Of a stretch of DNA of 64,000 nt, positions 18,214 to 27,445 are shown one piece after another. The notes under the pieces were generated by a model that was not told the origin of the DNA, ran no database searches, and was given only the letters and a program-made list of their open reading frames with translations. Position 1 is the stretch's first letter. The number at the start of each line of letters is the position of its first letter. This DNA comes from Burkholderiales bacterium (GTDB lineage: Bacteria; Pseudomonadota; Gammaproteobacteria; Burkholderiales; SG8-39): positions 776,589 to 840,588 of the forward strand of contig JAOSJV010000011.1 in NCBI GenBank assembly GCA_027493935.1, written 5' to 3'. The position numbers and the translations under genes are program-made.

Positions 18214-19194
18214 ATGAAGCGGCGCACGCTGGGCGGCCGGCTGGCCGTCGCCGAGATCGGCTACGGCTGCTTCGGGCTGAGCGGCGTCTACGGCGCCGCG
18301 GACGACGCGCAGTCGATCGCGGTCATCCGCAAGGCGGTCGAGCTCGGCGTCACGATGCTCGACACCGCCGATGCCTACGGCCCGTTCCACAACGAGGAGC
18401 TCGTCGGCAGGGCGTTGAAGGGCATCCGCGACAAGGTGGTGCTCGCGACCAAGTTCGGCCAGGTGCGAGAGCCCGACGGCTCGCGCACGATCTGCGGCAC
18501 GCCCGAGTACGTCCGCGTGGCGTGCGACGCCTCGCTCAGGCGGCTCGGCGTCGACGTGATCGACCTCTATTACCAGCACCGGGTCGACAAGACGGTGCCG
18601 ATCGAGGACACGGTCGGCGCGATGGCTGCGCTGGTGACGGCCGGCAAGGTGCGCCATCTCGGGCTGTCCGAGGTGGGGCCGGCGACGCTGCGTCGCGCCC
18701 ACGGGGTGCACCCGATCACGGCCGTGCAGTCGGAGCTCTCGCTGTGGAGCCGCGACGACGAGACCGATGTCCTGCCGGCGTGCCGCGAGCTCGGCGTCGG
18801 CTACGTCGCCTACAGCCCGCTCGGCCGCGGGTTCCTCACCGGTACGGTCACCGCGTCCGACGCCTTCGAGCCGCAGGACGTGCGGCGCACGATGCCGCGG
18901 TTCGACGCCGGAAACCTCGGCCACAACGTCGAGCTCGCGCGGCGGATCGGCGAGCTCGCGCGCGCAAAAGGCGCGACGCCGGCGCAGCTCGCGCTCGCGT
19001 GGGTGCTCGCGAAGGGGCAGGACGTCGTGCCGATCCCCGGCACGCGGCGCGAGGCGCGCCTGGTCGAGAACCTCGAGGCGGCCGAGGTTGCGCTGTCCGC
19101 GGCGGAGGTCGCGCAGCTCGAGGCCGCCGCTCCGATCGGCGCGGTGCGGGGCGACCGGTACGGCGCCTGGATGATGGGCACGATCGACAGGTAG
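18214..19194 (+). CDS. Aldo/keto reductase
   Basis: A 326-residue TIM-barrel NADPH-dependent oxidoreductase. Catalytic tetrad elements are visible: LDTADAYG (Asp and Tyr), LATKFGQ (Lys) and YYQHRVD (His). The NADPH site is the C-terminal [18 protein letters not shown]. This is the AKR12/13-like group (YghZ/IolS type) acting on aldehydes or sugars. It lies between dienelactone hydrolase (13 bp) and a 3-hydroxyacid dehydrogenase (5 bp), so these three form an operon whose enzymes would suit a carbonyl/hydroxyacid catabolic route. Confidence 0.93.
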   Translation: MKRRTLGGRLAVAEIGYGCFGLSGVYGAADDAQSIAVIRKAVELGVTMLDTADAYGPFHNEELVGRALKGIRDKVVLATKFGQVREPDGSRTICGTPEYVRVACDASLRRLGVDVIDLYYQHRVDKTVPIEDTVGAMAALVTAGKVRHLGLSEVGPATLRRAHGVHPITAVQSELSLWSRDDETDVLPACRELGVGYVAYSPLGRGFLTGTVTASDAFEPQDVRRTMPRFDAGNLGHNVELARRIGELARAKGATPAQLALAWVLAKGQDVVPIPGTRREARLVENLEAAEVALSAAEVAQLEAAAPIGAVRGDRYGAWMMGTIDR

Positions 19195-19199
19195 GCGCC

Positions 19200-20075
19200 A
19201 TGACCATGACCGTCGGCATCGTCGGGGTCGGCGCGATGGGCGGGCCGATCGCCGGGCACATCGCCCAGGCGGGGCACCGGGTCGTCGGCTACGACCCCGA
19301 TCCGCAGCGCCAGGCCGTGCTGACCGCGCTCGGAGGCAAGCTCGCCGCCTCGGTCGGCGCGGCAGTCGCCGAGGCCGACATCAGCCTCCTGCTCCTGCCG
19401 ACGCCGAAGGTCATGGACGACGTCGTGCAGGAGATCGCCGCACGCGCGCGCGGGCGCGCTGGTCCTCGAATGCGGTACGTTCCCGATCGCGGACAAGGAG
19501 CACGCGCGCGCAGCGCTCGCCGCGCGCGGCATCGTGCTGCTCGACTGCCCGCTGAGCGGCACAGCCGCGCAGGCTGCGGCGAAGAACCTCGCGCTCTTCG
19601 GCAGCGGCGAGCGCGGCGACTACGAGCGTGCGCTGCCGGTCATCGAGGCGTTTACCGAGCGCGCAGACTACGTCGGCCGGTTCGGCAACGGCATGCGCAT
19701 GAAGCTCGTCGCCAACACGCTCGTCGCCACCCACACGGCCGCCGCGGCCGAGGCGCTCGCGCTGGCGCAGCGCCTCGGCCTCGACCTCGCGACCGCGCAC
19801 CGGGTGATGAGCGCGAGCCCGGCGGCGACCTCCGCGATGCTGAAGCACCGCGGCGCGCTGATGGTCGCGCGGCGCTACGAGCCGGCCGGCGGCGCCTGGC
19901 GATCCTGGCGAAGGATGCCAGGATCATCGCCGAGGCGGCCGCCGAGGTCGGCGCCGACATGCCGCTCTTCGCCGCCGCGGCGGCGCGCTATAACGCCGCG
20001 TACGCGAAGGGCCGTCCGCAGCAGGACGCCGCGGTGATCTTCGAGGAGTTCCTCGCGGCCGCGAAGGACACCTGA
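19200..20075 (+). CDS. 3-hydroxyisobutyrate dehydrogenase-like NAD(P)-dependent oxidoreductase (two compensating frameshifts)
   Basis: About 290 residues. Rossmann start MTMTVGIVGVGAMGGPIAGH (GxGxxG) and the loop LLLPTPKVMDDV. The middle lies in another frame: LLDCPLSGTAAQAAAKNLAL (family SGG-like motif), FGNGMRMKLVANTLVATHTA (catalytic Lys in the MKLxxN motif), then ATSAMLKHRGALM. The end returns to the first frame with LAILAKDARIIAEAAAEVGA and MPLFAAAAARYNAAY. Shifts: one extra G at GGG 19452-19454 and one missing C at CC 19895-19896. All catalytic regions are retained. Substrate could be a beta-hydroxyacid; the operon partners suggest catabolism. Confidence 0.82.
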   Translation: MTMTVGIVGVGAMGGPIAGHIAQAGHRVVGYDPDPQRQAVLTALGGKLAASVGAAVAEADISLLLLPTPKVMDDVVQEIAARARGRAGPRMRYVPDRGQGARARSARRARHRAARLPAERHSRAGCGEEPRALRQRRARRLRACAAGHRGVYRARRLRRPVRQRHAHEARRQHARRHPHGRRGRGARAGAAPRPRPRDRAPGDEREPGGDLRDAEAPRRADGRAALRAGRRRLAILAKDARIIAEAAAEVGADMPLFAAAAARYNAAYAKGRPQQDAAVIFEEFLAAAKDT

Positions 20076-20077
20076 GC

Positions 20078-20365
20078 GCGCCGCGCCGCAGAACCCCGTC
20101 CCCTCCTTTTCAAGGAGGGGTGCCGCGCGCGAGCGCGGCGGGGTGGTTGCGGCGGTCGCACCACGCGATGGCTCACACCACCCCGGCCGCTCCGCGGCCA
20201 CCCCTCCTCGGAGAGGAGGGGACAGAAACGTGCGCCGCGCCGCAGAATCCCGTCCCCTCCTTTTCAAGGAGGGGGTGCCGCGCGCGAGCGCGGCGGGGTG
20301 GTTGCGGCGGTCGCACCACGCGATGGCTCACACCACCCCGGCCGCTACGCGGCCAGCCGTCCTTC
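20078..20365. repeat. Two adjacent copies of a ~150-bp palindromic repeat
   Basis: Copy 1 begins at 20078 and copy 2 at 20232 (offset 154 bp), near-identical over ~125 bp. Each has a hairpin CCCCTCC...GGAGGGG (20100-20120 in copy 1), an inverted pair GGGGTGGT / ACCACCCC flanking ~45 bp, and GGCCGC(T/A)(C)CGCGGCC. Copy 1 also ends in a CCCCTCC/GGAGGGG hairpin (20202-20222), which copy 2 has lost. This is a REP-like non-coding element; one hairpin lies 25 bp after the preceding stop and could aid termination. Confidence 0.8.
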
Positions 20366-20397
20366 GGCGAGGCGGGGAACTGTAGTGCGCCGGTGCG

Positions 20398-21408
20398 TCA
20401 GAGCCCGACGAGCCGCCCGCCCTCGGCGGCCGAGCGCACGACCGCGTCCAGCACGCGCACGTTGTCGAGGAGCTGCTCGCGCGTGTAGCGATAGGGCGCC
20501 TCGCCGGCGACCGCTCTCGCCCAGGACTCGAGGTTGAGGCGCACCGTGTCGATCGCGGCGAACGATAGTGCCTTGCGCGCGCCCGCCGCGTCGCACTGCA
20601 CGAGATCGCTCGGCTGTCGCTTGTCGACGTTCGCGTTCTCCCTGACCTCGATCCAGCCGTCGGTACCGAAGACCGCGAGGCGACCGTGGAACGGCGTCGC
20701 CGAAAGGCAGGTGACCGCGCCGGTCGCGCCGGAGGCGAAGTCGAGCCAGAGCGAGACGTGATCGACGCCCGTCGCCTCCGGCCGCACGCGCGCGGTGCGC
20801 GCGCACACCGCGCGCGGGCGGCCGGCGAACGAGATGAAGAGGTCGGTCAGGTGGACGCCGAGCGCGGTCATCGCCCCGGCCGGCGCGTCCTGCGCGCTCA
20901 CGCGCCAGTTTCCTGCCTCCATGCGCGCGAACAGGTCGTGGCTGAAGTTCGCCTCCAGGTGCAGGATGCGGCCGAGCGAGCCGGCGGCGATCGAGCGCGC
21001 GAGCTCCTCCATCGCCGGCTCGAAGCGCCGCTCGTGACCGATGCCGAGCACGATGCCGGCAGCGTCGCACGCGGCCAGGATGCGTTCGGCGCCGGCCGCG
21101 GTGAGCGCAAGCGGCTTCTCGCAGAACACCTGCTTGCCGGCGGCCGCGGCGGCGACGACCTGCGCTTCGTGGGCGCTGTGCGGCGTGGCGATCACCACCG
21201 CGTCGACGTCGTCGCTCGCGAGAACCGCCTCGAGCGAGCGCTCGAGGGCGAGGTGATGGCGGCGGGCGAACTCGGCGACGCCCTCGGCCGTGTCGACGCC
21301 GTGCGTAACCTCGAAGCGCGGGCTGTCGGCGAGGCGCTGGGTGATGTATTTGCCCCACCAGCCGAGCCCGACCACCGCGGTGCGAAGCGGCTTCGCCGTC
21401 GTAGCCAT
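20398..21408 (-). CDS. Gfo/Idh/MocA family oxidoreductase
   Basis: A 336-residue NAD(P)-dependent oxidoreductase. The Rossmann start is RTAVVGLGWWGKYITQRLA; the EKP motif is in QVFCEKPLALT; the C-terminal alpha/beta domain includes GHERRFEPAMEEL and the active-site helix GVHLTDLFISFAG (His). These enzymes oxidise or reduce sugars, inositols or related polyols. It is the last gene of a sugar-type ABC transporter operon, 12 bp after the ATPase gene, so it probably acts on the imported compound. Confidence 0.92.
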   Translation of the reverse strand: MATTAKPLRTAVVGLGWWGKYITQRLADSPRFEVTHGVDTAEGVAEFARRHHLALERSLEAVLASDDVDAVVIATPHSAHEAQVVAAAAAGKQVFCEKPLALTAAGAERILAACDAAGIVLGIGHERRFEPAMEELARSIAAGSLGRILHLEANFSHDLFARMEAGNWRVSAQDAPAGAMTALGVHLTDLFISFAGRPRAVCARTARVRPEATGVDHVSLWLDFASGATGAVTCLSATPFHGRLAVFGTDGWIEVRENANVDKRQPSDLVQCDAAGARKALSFAAIDTVRLNLESWARAVAGEAPYRYTREQLLDNVRVLDAVVRSAAEGGRLVGL

Positions 21409-21420
21409 CGCGGCGCCGGG

Positions 21421-22491
21421 TTAGTTCAGCCGCGCGCCGGATGCCGCGTCGAAGACGTGGTAGCCCGCGGGGTTGAAGCCGAAGGTGAGGTTGTCGCCGG
21501 GGCGCAGCCTGGTCTCGGCGTCGACCTTCGCGACGAGCGGCGCGTCGCCGCCGAACTCGAAGAAGACCAGCGACTCGTTGCCGAGCGGTTCGATCAGCTG
21601 CACGCGGCCGGGGGTCTCGCCGCGGCCCACCTCGACGTGTTCAGAGCGTACGCCGAGCACGATGCTGCGGCCCGCGAGACTCGGCGGCAGCGCGTCGCCG
21701 AGCGGCTCGCGCAGGCTCCGGCTCGCGAAGGCGAGGGTGCCGTCGCGCGCGTCGATCTCACCGGCGAGGAAGTTCATCGTCGGCGTGCCGAAGAACCCGG
21801 CGACGAACTGGGACGCGGGCTTGCGGTAGATATCGAGCGGGCCGCCGACCTGCTCGATCACGCCCTTGCTCATCACCACGATCCGGTCGGCCATGGTCAT
21901 CGCCTCGGCCTGGTCGTGCGTGACGTAGACGAAGGTCGACTTCAGGCGCTCGTGCAGGCGCTTGAGCTCGGTGCGCATGTCGACGCGCAGCTTGGCGTCG
22001 AGGCTCGAGAGCGGCTCGTCCATCAGGAACACCGACGGATTGGTGACGATGGTGCGCGCGAGCGCGACGCGCTGCGACTCGCCGCCCGAGCATTGCGCCG
22101 GACGCTTCGCGAGCAGCGACGCGATGTGCATCGCCTCGGCCGCGGCGCGCACGCGCTGATCGAGCTCCGCTTGCGGCACCTTCTTGACCCGCAGCCCGAA
22201 CGCGATGTTCTCGTACACCGTCAGGTGCGGGAAGAGCGCGAGATCCTGGAACACCATGCCGAGCCCGCGCTCGCCCGGCTCGAGTTCGTTCACGACCCGG
22301 CCGCCGATCGCGATCTCGCCGGAGGTCGGCCGCTCCAAGCCCGAGATCATGTTGAGCGTGGTCGTCTTGCCGCAGCCTGAGGGCCCGACCATGATCAGGA
22401 ACTCGCCGTCGCGCACCTGCAGGTTCACGCCCTTCACCGCCAGGTGCGGGCCGAACCGCTTGACGACGTCCTTGAGATCGATCTGCGCCAC
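21421..22491 (-). CDS. Sugar-type ABC transporter ATP-binding protein (UgpC/MalK family)
   Basis: A 356-residue ATPase with MAQIDLKDVVKRFGPHLAVK at the start, Walker A VGPSGCGKTTTLNM, ABC signature SGGESQRVALAR, Walker B VFLMDEPLSSLDAK, switch His in VYVTHDQAEAMTMAD, and a C-terminal TOBE/OB region (LGVRSEHVEVG, GDNLTFGFNPAGYHVFDAAS). Length and domains match UgpC/MalK subunits that energise CUT1 carbohydrate importers. It is separated from the permease gene by 159 bp that contain a strong hairpin. Confidence 0.93.
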   Translation of the reverse strand: MAQIDLKDVVKRFGPHLAVKGVNLQVRDGEFLIMVGPSGCGKTTTLNMISGLERPTSGEIAIGGRVVNELEPGERGLGMVFQDLALFPHLTVYENIAFGLRVKKVPQAELDQRVRAAAEAMHIASLLAKRPAQCSGGESQRVALARTIVTNPSVFLMDEPLSSLDAKLRVDMRTELKRLHERLKSTFVYVTHDQAEAMTMADRIVVMSKGVIEQVGGPLDIYRKPASQFVAGFFGTPTMNFLAGEIDARDGTLAFASRSLREPLGDALPPSLAGRSIVLGVRSEHVEVGRGETPGRVQLIEPLGNESLVFFEFGGDAPLVAKVDAETRLRPGDNLTFGFNPAGYHVFDAASGARLN

Positions 22492-22571
22492 CTCCGCGCT
22501 CCCGTTACTTACTCGAAATCATCGCCGGCGCATGAAAATGCCGATGGGATCCACGGGGATCGGGTGGAAAG

Positions 22572-22591
22572 GGAAGGGTCCCAACCCTTCC
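22572..22591. promoter_or_regulatory. Hairpin between permease and ATPase genes
   Basis: GGAAGGGT-CCCA-ACCCTTCC forms a perfect 8-bp stem with a 4-nt loop in the 159-bp gap between the permease stop and the ATPase start. No T-run follows on the minus strand, so a Rho-independent terminator is not clear. It may be an mRNA-stability or attenuating element that sets subunit ratios. Confidence 0.45.
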
Positions 22592-22650
22592 TCCGGGCCC
22601 TTGTTCGTACGCCGCTTGCTGCATACGGAAGCAATGCCGTCGCTCCGGCG

Positions 22651-23619
22651 CTATTTTCTGATCGTGCCGAAACTGAAGCCCTTGATCAGGTGCTTCTGGA
22701 TCAGCACGCCGAGGATCACCACCGGGATGGTGATGAGCGTGCCGATCGCCGCCTGCGGGCCGAACAGGCGGCCCTCGGACGCGCTCTGGAACTTGTTCAG
22801 CAGCACCGGCAGGGTCACAACGTCCGGATGCGTTAGCGTCAGCGCGAGCAGGAACTCGGCCCAGTTCAGGATGAAGACGAACAGGAACGTCACCACCATG
22901 CCGGAGGCGACCAACGGCAGCACCACGCGGCGCAGCGTGTACATGCGCCCGGCGCCCATCATCCGTGCCGCGTGCTCGAGCGTGTAGGGCACCTCCTCGA
23001 TGAAGGTGAGCATCATCCAGATCACGAACGGCAGCGTGGTCGCGATGTAGATCGCGCTGACGCCCACCCGGGTGTCGAACAGCAGGATGCGCGTGCCGAG
23101 TACGGCCTCGGTCGCAAGCGGGATCATGATCGCGTAGTACATCAGGAGCGGGATAGCGATCACGATCGGCGGCACCATGCGGATCATCAGGATCGCGTGT
23201 CTGAAGTGGCGGCCGCCGACGTTGAAGCGCGAGATCGAGTAGGCGAGGAAGGTGCCGAGCAGCAGCGCGACGAGCGCCGAGAGCGTGCAGATCAGCAGCG
23301 AGTCGGCGAGCGGCCCCCAGACGTTGAACGGCTGCTCGGTCGCCTCGCGCGCGACGCCGCTCCGCTGGACGTCGAAGACGAAGATCTGCGAGTAGTTCTT
23401 GATCGTCGGGTCGTGCGGAAGCCAGTGCGGCGGCCACGCGACCCACTCGTGCTTCTCCTTGAACGAGGTCGCGATCATCCAGTAGATCGGGAACATGATG
23501 ACCGCCACCCACGCGAGCAGGGCGGCATGACGCAGCACCACGCGCCAGCGCCGCCGACGCACGTTGCGCGCGCCGGCGCGCTCGGCCTCGGCGCGGCCCA
23601 TGCCGGCGACGGCGCTCAC
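22651..23619 (-). CDS. Sugar-type ABC transporter permease (MalG/UgpE-like)
   Basis: About 322 residues with six membrane segments (LLAWVAVIMFPIYWMIATS; SLLICTLSALVALLLGTFLA; VVTFLFVFILNWAEFLLALT). The cytoplasmic EAA loop that docks to the ATPase is EHAARMMGAGRMYTLRRVVL. The periplasmic stretch after TM1 is long (HEWVAWPPHWLPHDPTIKNY). I use the GTG at 23617-23619, which overlaps the upstream permease stop (GTGA); ATG 23601 is an in-frame alternative. Confidence 0.9.
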   Translation of the reverse strand: MSAVAGMGRAEAERAGARNVRRRRWRVVLRHAALLAWVAVIMFPIYWMIATSFKEKHEWVAWPPHWLPHDPTIKNYSQIFVFDVQRSGVAREATEQPFNVWGPLADSLLICTLSALVALLLGTFLAYSISRFNVGGRHFRHAILMIRMVPPIVIAIPLLMYYAIMIPLATEAVLGTRILLFDTRVGVSAIYIATTLPFVIWMMLTFIEEVPYTLEHAARMMGAGRMYTLRRVVLPLVASGMVVTFLFVFILNWAEFLLALTLTHPDVVTLPVLLNKFQSASEGRLFGPQAAIGTLITIPVVILGVLIQKHLIKGFSFGTIRK

Positions 23620-24605
23620 GCGGCGCGCTCCCGGCCGACCGCGGCGCTGCTGCGCACCAGCAGCCAGATGCCGAAAAAGATCAGCACCGCGAAGATGACG
23701 AGCAGGATGATCGAGGCGGCGGCGCCGAAGCTGAACTTGTTGAACACCCAGACCTGCTCCCACAGGTAGAATGCGATCGACTGGCTCGAGGTGCCCGGCC
23801 CGCCGGCGGTGAGCAGCACCACCGGGTCGAAGATCTTGAGTGCCTCCATCGCGCGGATCACCACCGCGATCACGATCGCCGGCCTGAGCAGCGGAAGCTC
23901 GACGCGCCAGAAGATCTGCCACGCGCTCGCGCCCATCACGCGCGCCGCGTTGACGAGCTGCCTCGGCAACGCCGAGAAGCCCGACAGGAAGATCAGGAAC
24001 GTGAGCGAGGTCCACTGCCACACGTCGGCGAGAATCACCGCCCACTGGGCGGCGACCGGGTCGGACAGCCAGCGGATGCGCGGATCGAGGCCCATCGCCT
24101 GGGTGAACGGCGCGAGCAGCTGGTTGATCGGCCCGGAGTCGATGTACAGCATCGTGAAGTTGTATCCGACCACCACCGGCACGATCATCATCGGGACGAG
24201 CAGGATGGTGATGTACGCGGCCTTGCCGCGCACCGTGCGCGCGACCAGCATCGCCAGCACGAAGCCGAGCGCTAGCTCCAGCGTCACCGCGGCGCCGGCG
24301 AAGTAGAAGGTGCGGCCGAGCGCCGACCAGAAGCCGGGATCGGTGAGCACCGCCTGGTAGTTCCCGAACCCCGACAGGTAGGCCTGCTCGAACGGTCGGT
24401 TCGCGCGCCATTTGAGGAAGCTGATGTAGATCGTGAGCAGGAACGGGATGATGATGACGAGGACGAAGATCACCTCGACCGCGACGAACGGGATCAGCCG
24501 GAACACCCGCTCCTGAGCGAGCCAGGCACCGAGCCCGCGTCCGAACGAGCCGGACCGCGCGCCCGGCGCGGTGCGGGGCGCCTGACTGACTTGCGCTTCG
24601 CTCAC
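23616..24605 (-). CDS. Sugar-type ABC transporter permease (MalF/UgpA-like)
   Basis: A 329-residue membrane protein: cytoplasmic N-terminus, then VAVEVIFVLVIIIPFLLTIY, TFYFAGAAVTLELALGFVLA, IMIVPVVVGYNFTMLY and a C-terminal anchor IILLVIFAVLIFFGIWLLV. The EAA loop is VNAARVMGASAWQIFWRVEL. It pairs with the MalG-like subunit, whose gene overlaps its stop by 4 bp. Together with the solute-binding protein upstream it forms a CUT1-type importer; the substrate is unknown. Confidence 0.92.
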   Translation of the reverse strand: MSEAQVSQAPRTAPGARSGSFGRGLGAWLAQERVFRLIPFVAVEVIFVLVIIIPFLLTIYISFLKWRANRPFEQAYLSGFGNYQAVLTDPGFWSALGRTFYFAGAAVTLELALGFVLAMLVARTVRGKAAYITILLVPMMIVPVVVGYNFTMLYIDSGPINQLLAPFTQAMGLDPRIRWLSDPVAAQWAVILADVWQWTSLTFLIFLSGFSALPRQLVNAARVMGASAWQIFWRVELPLLRPAIVIAVVIRAMEALKIFDPVVLLTAGGPGTSSQSIAFYLWEQVWVFNKFSFGAAASIILLVIFAVLIFFGIWLLVRSSAAVGRERAA

Positions 24606-24682
24606 GAGTGAGCCTGCGGCCGGTTGAAGCGGGCGGCGCGGCGCGGGCGCCGGCCTGGCCGGCGCCCGCGCCGCCGGGACGG

Positions 24683-26154
24683 CTACATGTCCTTGAAGGT
24701 CGCGCCGTACATGCCGGTCTCGACACCCTTGCGCCAGGACTCGATCTGGCGCTTGCGGCCGATGTCCTCGGTGACGCGGTTCCAGCCGGCCTCGATCCGC
24801 TTCGCCGCCTCCGCGGGCTTGATGTTGCCGTTCATGACGTCAGCGAGGTTGTTGTCCAGGATCTTGAAGTACTCGTAGTTGCCCTCGATCAGGAGCAGCG
24901 AGACGGCATAGTTGGAATTCTCCATCGTCGTCTTGACGAAGTCCTCGCCGAAGCGCTTCAGGATCGCCTGGTTCGCGAGGTTGGCCTTGCGGAACGGATC
25001 CCAGAAGCCCTTCGGGTGCGCGATCGCCTCGTCGCCGACCGAGGGCTGGTGAACCACTGGATGAAGTAGTACGCGAGCTCGGGGTGCTTGCTGTACCTGT
25101 TCACCATATAGCCGGTGCCGGCCGCCTGCGGGGCGCGGCGCACCCGCTTGCCCTTCCAGGTCGTGTACGGGATCAGGCAGGAGAGCTGCTTGCCCTTCAC
25201 CACGCTCTTCTCGTTCGAGTTGCCGTAGCCGACGATCGACGGAAACGACATCACCGAGAACGCCTGGCCGCTGCCCCAGAACGGGTAGATCTGCGGCGTG
25301 CCCCAGCCCTGGACGTCCTCCGGCATGTACTTCACGATCGAGGTGAACTTGGTGATTGCCTCGATGCCCGCCTTGGTCGCGATCTGCGGCTTCATGTCGC
25401 GGTCGAACAGCAGCCCGCCGAAGTAGGCCGGGAAGTGGCGGTACGAGAAGTTGACCGACCGGTACCCCATCGCGCCGTAGAGCGGCTTGTCGAACTTCAT
25501 GCCCCAGCGCGTCTCGCCCGCCTTGGTGTGGAAGTAGGCGGCCATGCTCTCCCACTCGTCGATTGTCTCCGGGCAGCCGGGCCGCTTGCCGAACTTCGCC
25601 TGGTATTCCTTGATCGCCTCGGGGTTCTCGACGATGTCCTTGCGCAGTACGAGCATCAGATGGTCGCCGTCGAGCACGACGTTGTAGAGCTTGCCCTGGT
25701 AGTACTGCTGGAACTTGAGCCCGGGCGCGACTCCCGAGAAGTCGGGCTGGCCCTTCTTCGCCCAATCGTCGAGCGGCACCACCACGCCGGCGCCGACCGC
25801 GTCGGGCATCGTGTACGGAAAGTCGTTGAAGATGTCGAACGAGCCGGTCTTCGCGACCGCCTCGGCCATGATCTTCGACGGAATGTCGGTGTAACCGAGC
25901 GGCGAGCTCACGACCTTGATGTTGGTGAGCTTCTCCCACCGGTCGGTGAAATCGCCGATCGCGTTGCGGTACAGCGAGTTGAGCAGCATGTTCTGCTCGA
26001 GCTTGTCGATCTTCTTCGCCTTCATGTAGGCGCGCGCGAGCTCGACGGCGCGGTCGGCGACCAAGTCGGCCGCCTGCGCCGACACCGCCGCGGCCGCGAG
26101 GCCGCCCGACACGAGTGGTACGAGTACCGACAACATCATCCGGGAAGATTTCAT
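24683..26154 (-). CDS. ABC transporter extracellular solute-binding protein (family 1), frameshift
   Basis: About 490 residues. A signal peptide (MKSSRMMLSVLVPLVSGGLA, AAAVSAQA) precedes a large periplasmic binding protein (FDIFNDFPYTMPDAVGAGVV; VVPLDDWAKKGQPDFSGV; GWGTPQIYPFWGSGQAFSVM). The C-terminal part resumes in another frame after FIQWFTSP with SVGDEAIAHPKGFWDPFRKA and ends ETGMYGATFKDM. The shift is at the three-base run 25043-25045; one extra C on the coding strand restores FTSPSVGDEA. ATG 26152-26154 has an excellent GGAGGAGG site. It is the first gene of the ABC operon and captures the substrate, probably a carbohydrate or polyol. Confidence 0.85.
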
Positions 26155-26304
26155 CTGGTTCCTCCTCCACGTGCTTGTAGAGCCGCTTTCACCGCGCGAG
26201 GCGTCCCGCGGGTTCCCTGGTGCCACGGCCGTTCGGACATTTAAGCACATCTATCCCGCGACACACGATCTTGCGGCGCATCATCGCCGCGTCCGGGCGT
26301 GCCG

Positions 26305-27231
26305 CTAGCGGGCGCCTCCCGCGCGCAAGTGCTCGGCGAGCCACGCGGTCGCCTGCTCGGCCGCAATCGCGAGCTTGGACCGGTCGCTGTAGAGCGTCAT
26401 GTGGGTCGTCTTGGGGATCACGAAGAGCTTCTTCTTGCCAGTCGGGATGCGGTTGTAGGCGTCGATCTCCAGGTCCCACAGCGTGAGATCGTCGCCCTCG
26501 GCGACCAGCACCAGCGTCGGCACGTCGAGGATGCGCGGGAGGAACGGGTAGACGCTGTAGCTCATCAGGAGCTCGACCGACTCGATCGTGCTCGAGTTCT
26601 GGTACAGCGGCGCCTCGGTGCGCTTGAGCTCGGCGAAGGTCTCGTAGGTCTCGGGAAACGGCCACGCGGAGAGCGTGCGGTCGGGGTCGGCCGCGGCGTG
26701 CGGGATGAAGCCGCGCGCGGCGGGATCGCGGAACCGCGCGCGGCGGTCGGCGACCACCGCCCCGATCAGCCGGCGGAAGCCCATCGTGCCGTGCACGCGG
26801 CGCATGTTCCGGTAGCCGTCGACGACCGGAATGGTCGACACCGCGCACCTCACCCGCGGGTCGGTCGCGGCGAGAATGAGCGCGTGGCCGCCGCTGTAAG
26901 AGATGCCCCAGACGCCGATGCGTGACGGGTCGATCGCGGGCAGCGTCTCGGCGAAGCTGATCGCGCTGCGATAATCCTCGATCTGGTCGTTCGGATCGAG
27001 ATGCTGCCGCGGCTCGCCGCCGCTCGCGCCGAGCCGGCGGTAGTCGAACAGGAGCGCGGCGAGGCCCGCCTGCACGAAGCGCTCCGCGTAGTGCGGCATC
27101 ACGAGCTCGCGTACGTAACACCAGCCGCCGGCCATGATCACGAGCGGCAGCGGGCCGCTCGCGCCTGCGGGGGTGTAGAGCCAGCCGCGGCAGGTCTCGC
27201 CGCTGCTCCGGAACTCGATCTCCTGGCGCAT
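26305..27231 (-). CDS. Alpha/beta hydrolase (dienelactone hydrolase/CocE-like acyl hydrolase)
   Basis: A 308-residue soluble hydrolase. It opens with MRQEIEFRSSGETCRGWLYT and has the early strand IMAGGWCYVRELVMPHYAER, LLFDYRRLGASGG, the nucleophile elbow VWGISYSGGHALIL (Ser), an acid in LVAEGDDLTLWDLE and a late His in PKTTHMTLYS. The architecture matches Xaa-Pro-peptidase/xylan-esterase-like hydrolases with an inserted helical lid (residues ~140-215). Substrate unknown. It follows the ABC operon on the same strand after ~150 bp but reads as a separate unit. Confidence 0.88.
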   Translation of the reverse strand: MRQEIEFRSSGETCRGWLYTPAGASGPLPLVIMAGGWCYVRELVMPHYAERFVQAGLAALLFDYRRLGASGGEPRQHLDPNDQIEDYRSAISFAETLPAIDPSRIGVWGISYSGGHALILAATDPRVRCAVSTIPVVDGYRNMRRVHGTMGFRRLIGAVVADRRARFRDPAARGFIPHAAADPDRTLSAWPFPETYETFAELKRTEAPLYQNSSTIESVELLMSYSVYPFLPRILDVPTLVLVAEGDDLTLWDLEIDAYNRIPTGKKKLFVIPKTTHMTLYSDRSKLAIAAEQATAWLAEHLRAGGAR

Positions 27232-27445
27232 CGCCTCCTCCTCGCCGGTCTTGCCGCCGGTCCGCCATTGAGCGCGCGATCAGCAATCGCGCCGGTCCGA
27301 TCATCGCGCCGAATCGCGCGCGGGGAAAGCGTTTTTGCCGGCACCCGGAAATCGGCCGGTGCGGGTCGAGGTGCGCGAGCGAACGAGCGGCGAGTCCCCT
27401 GTCAGTCTCCTGCATCGGCACCGTATTCGCCCGTCGGGGCAGGTT

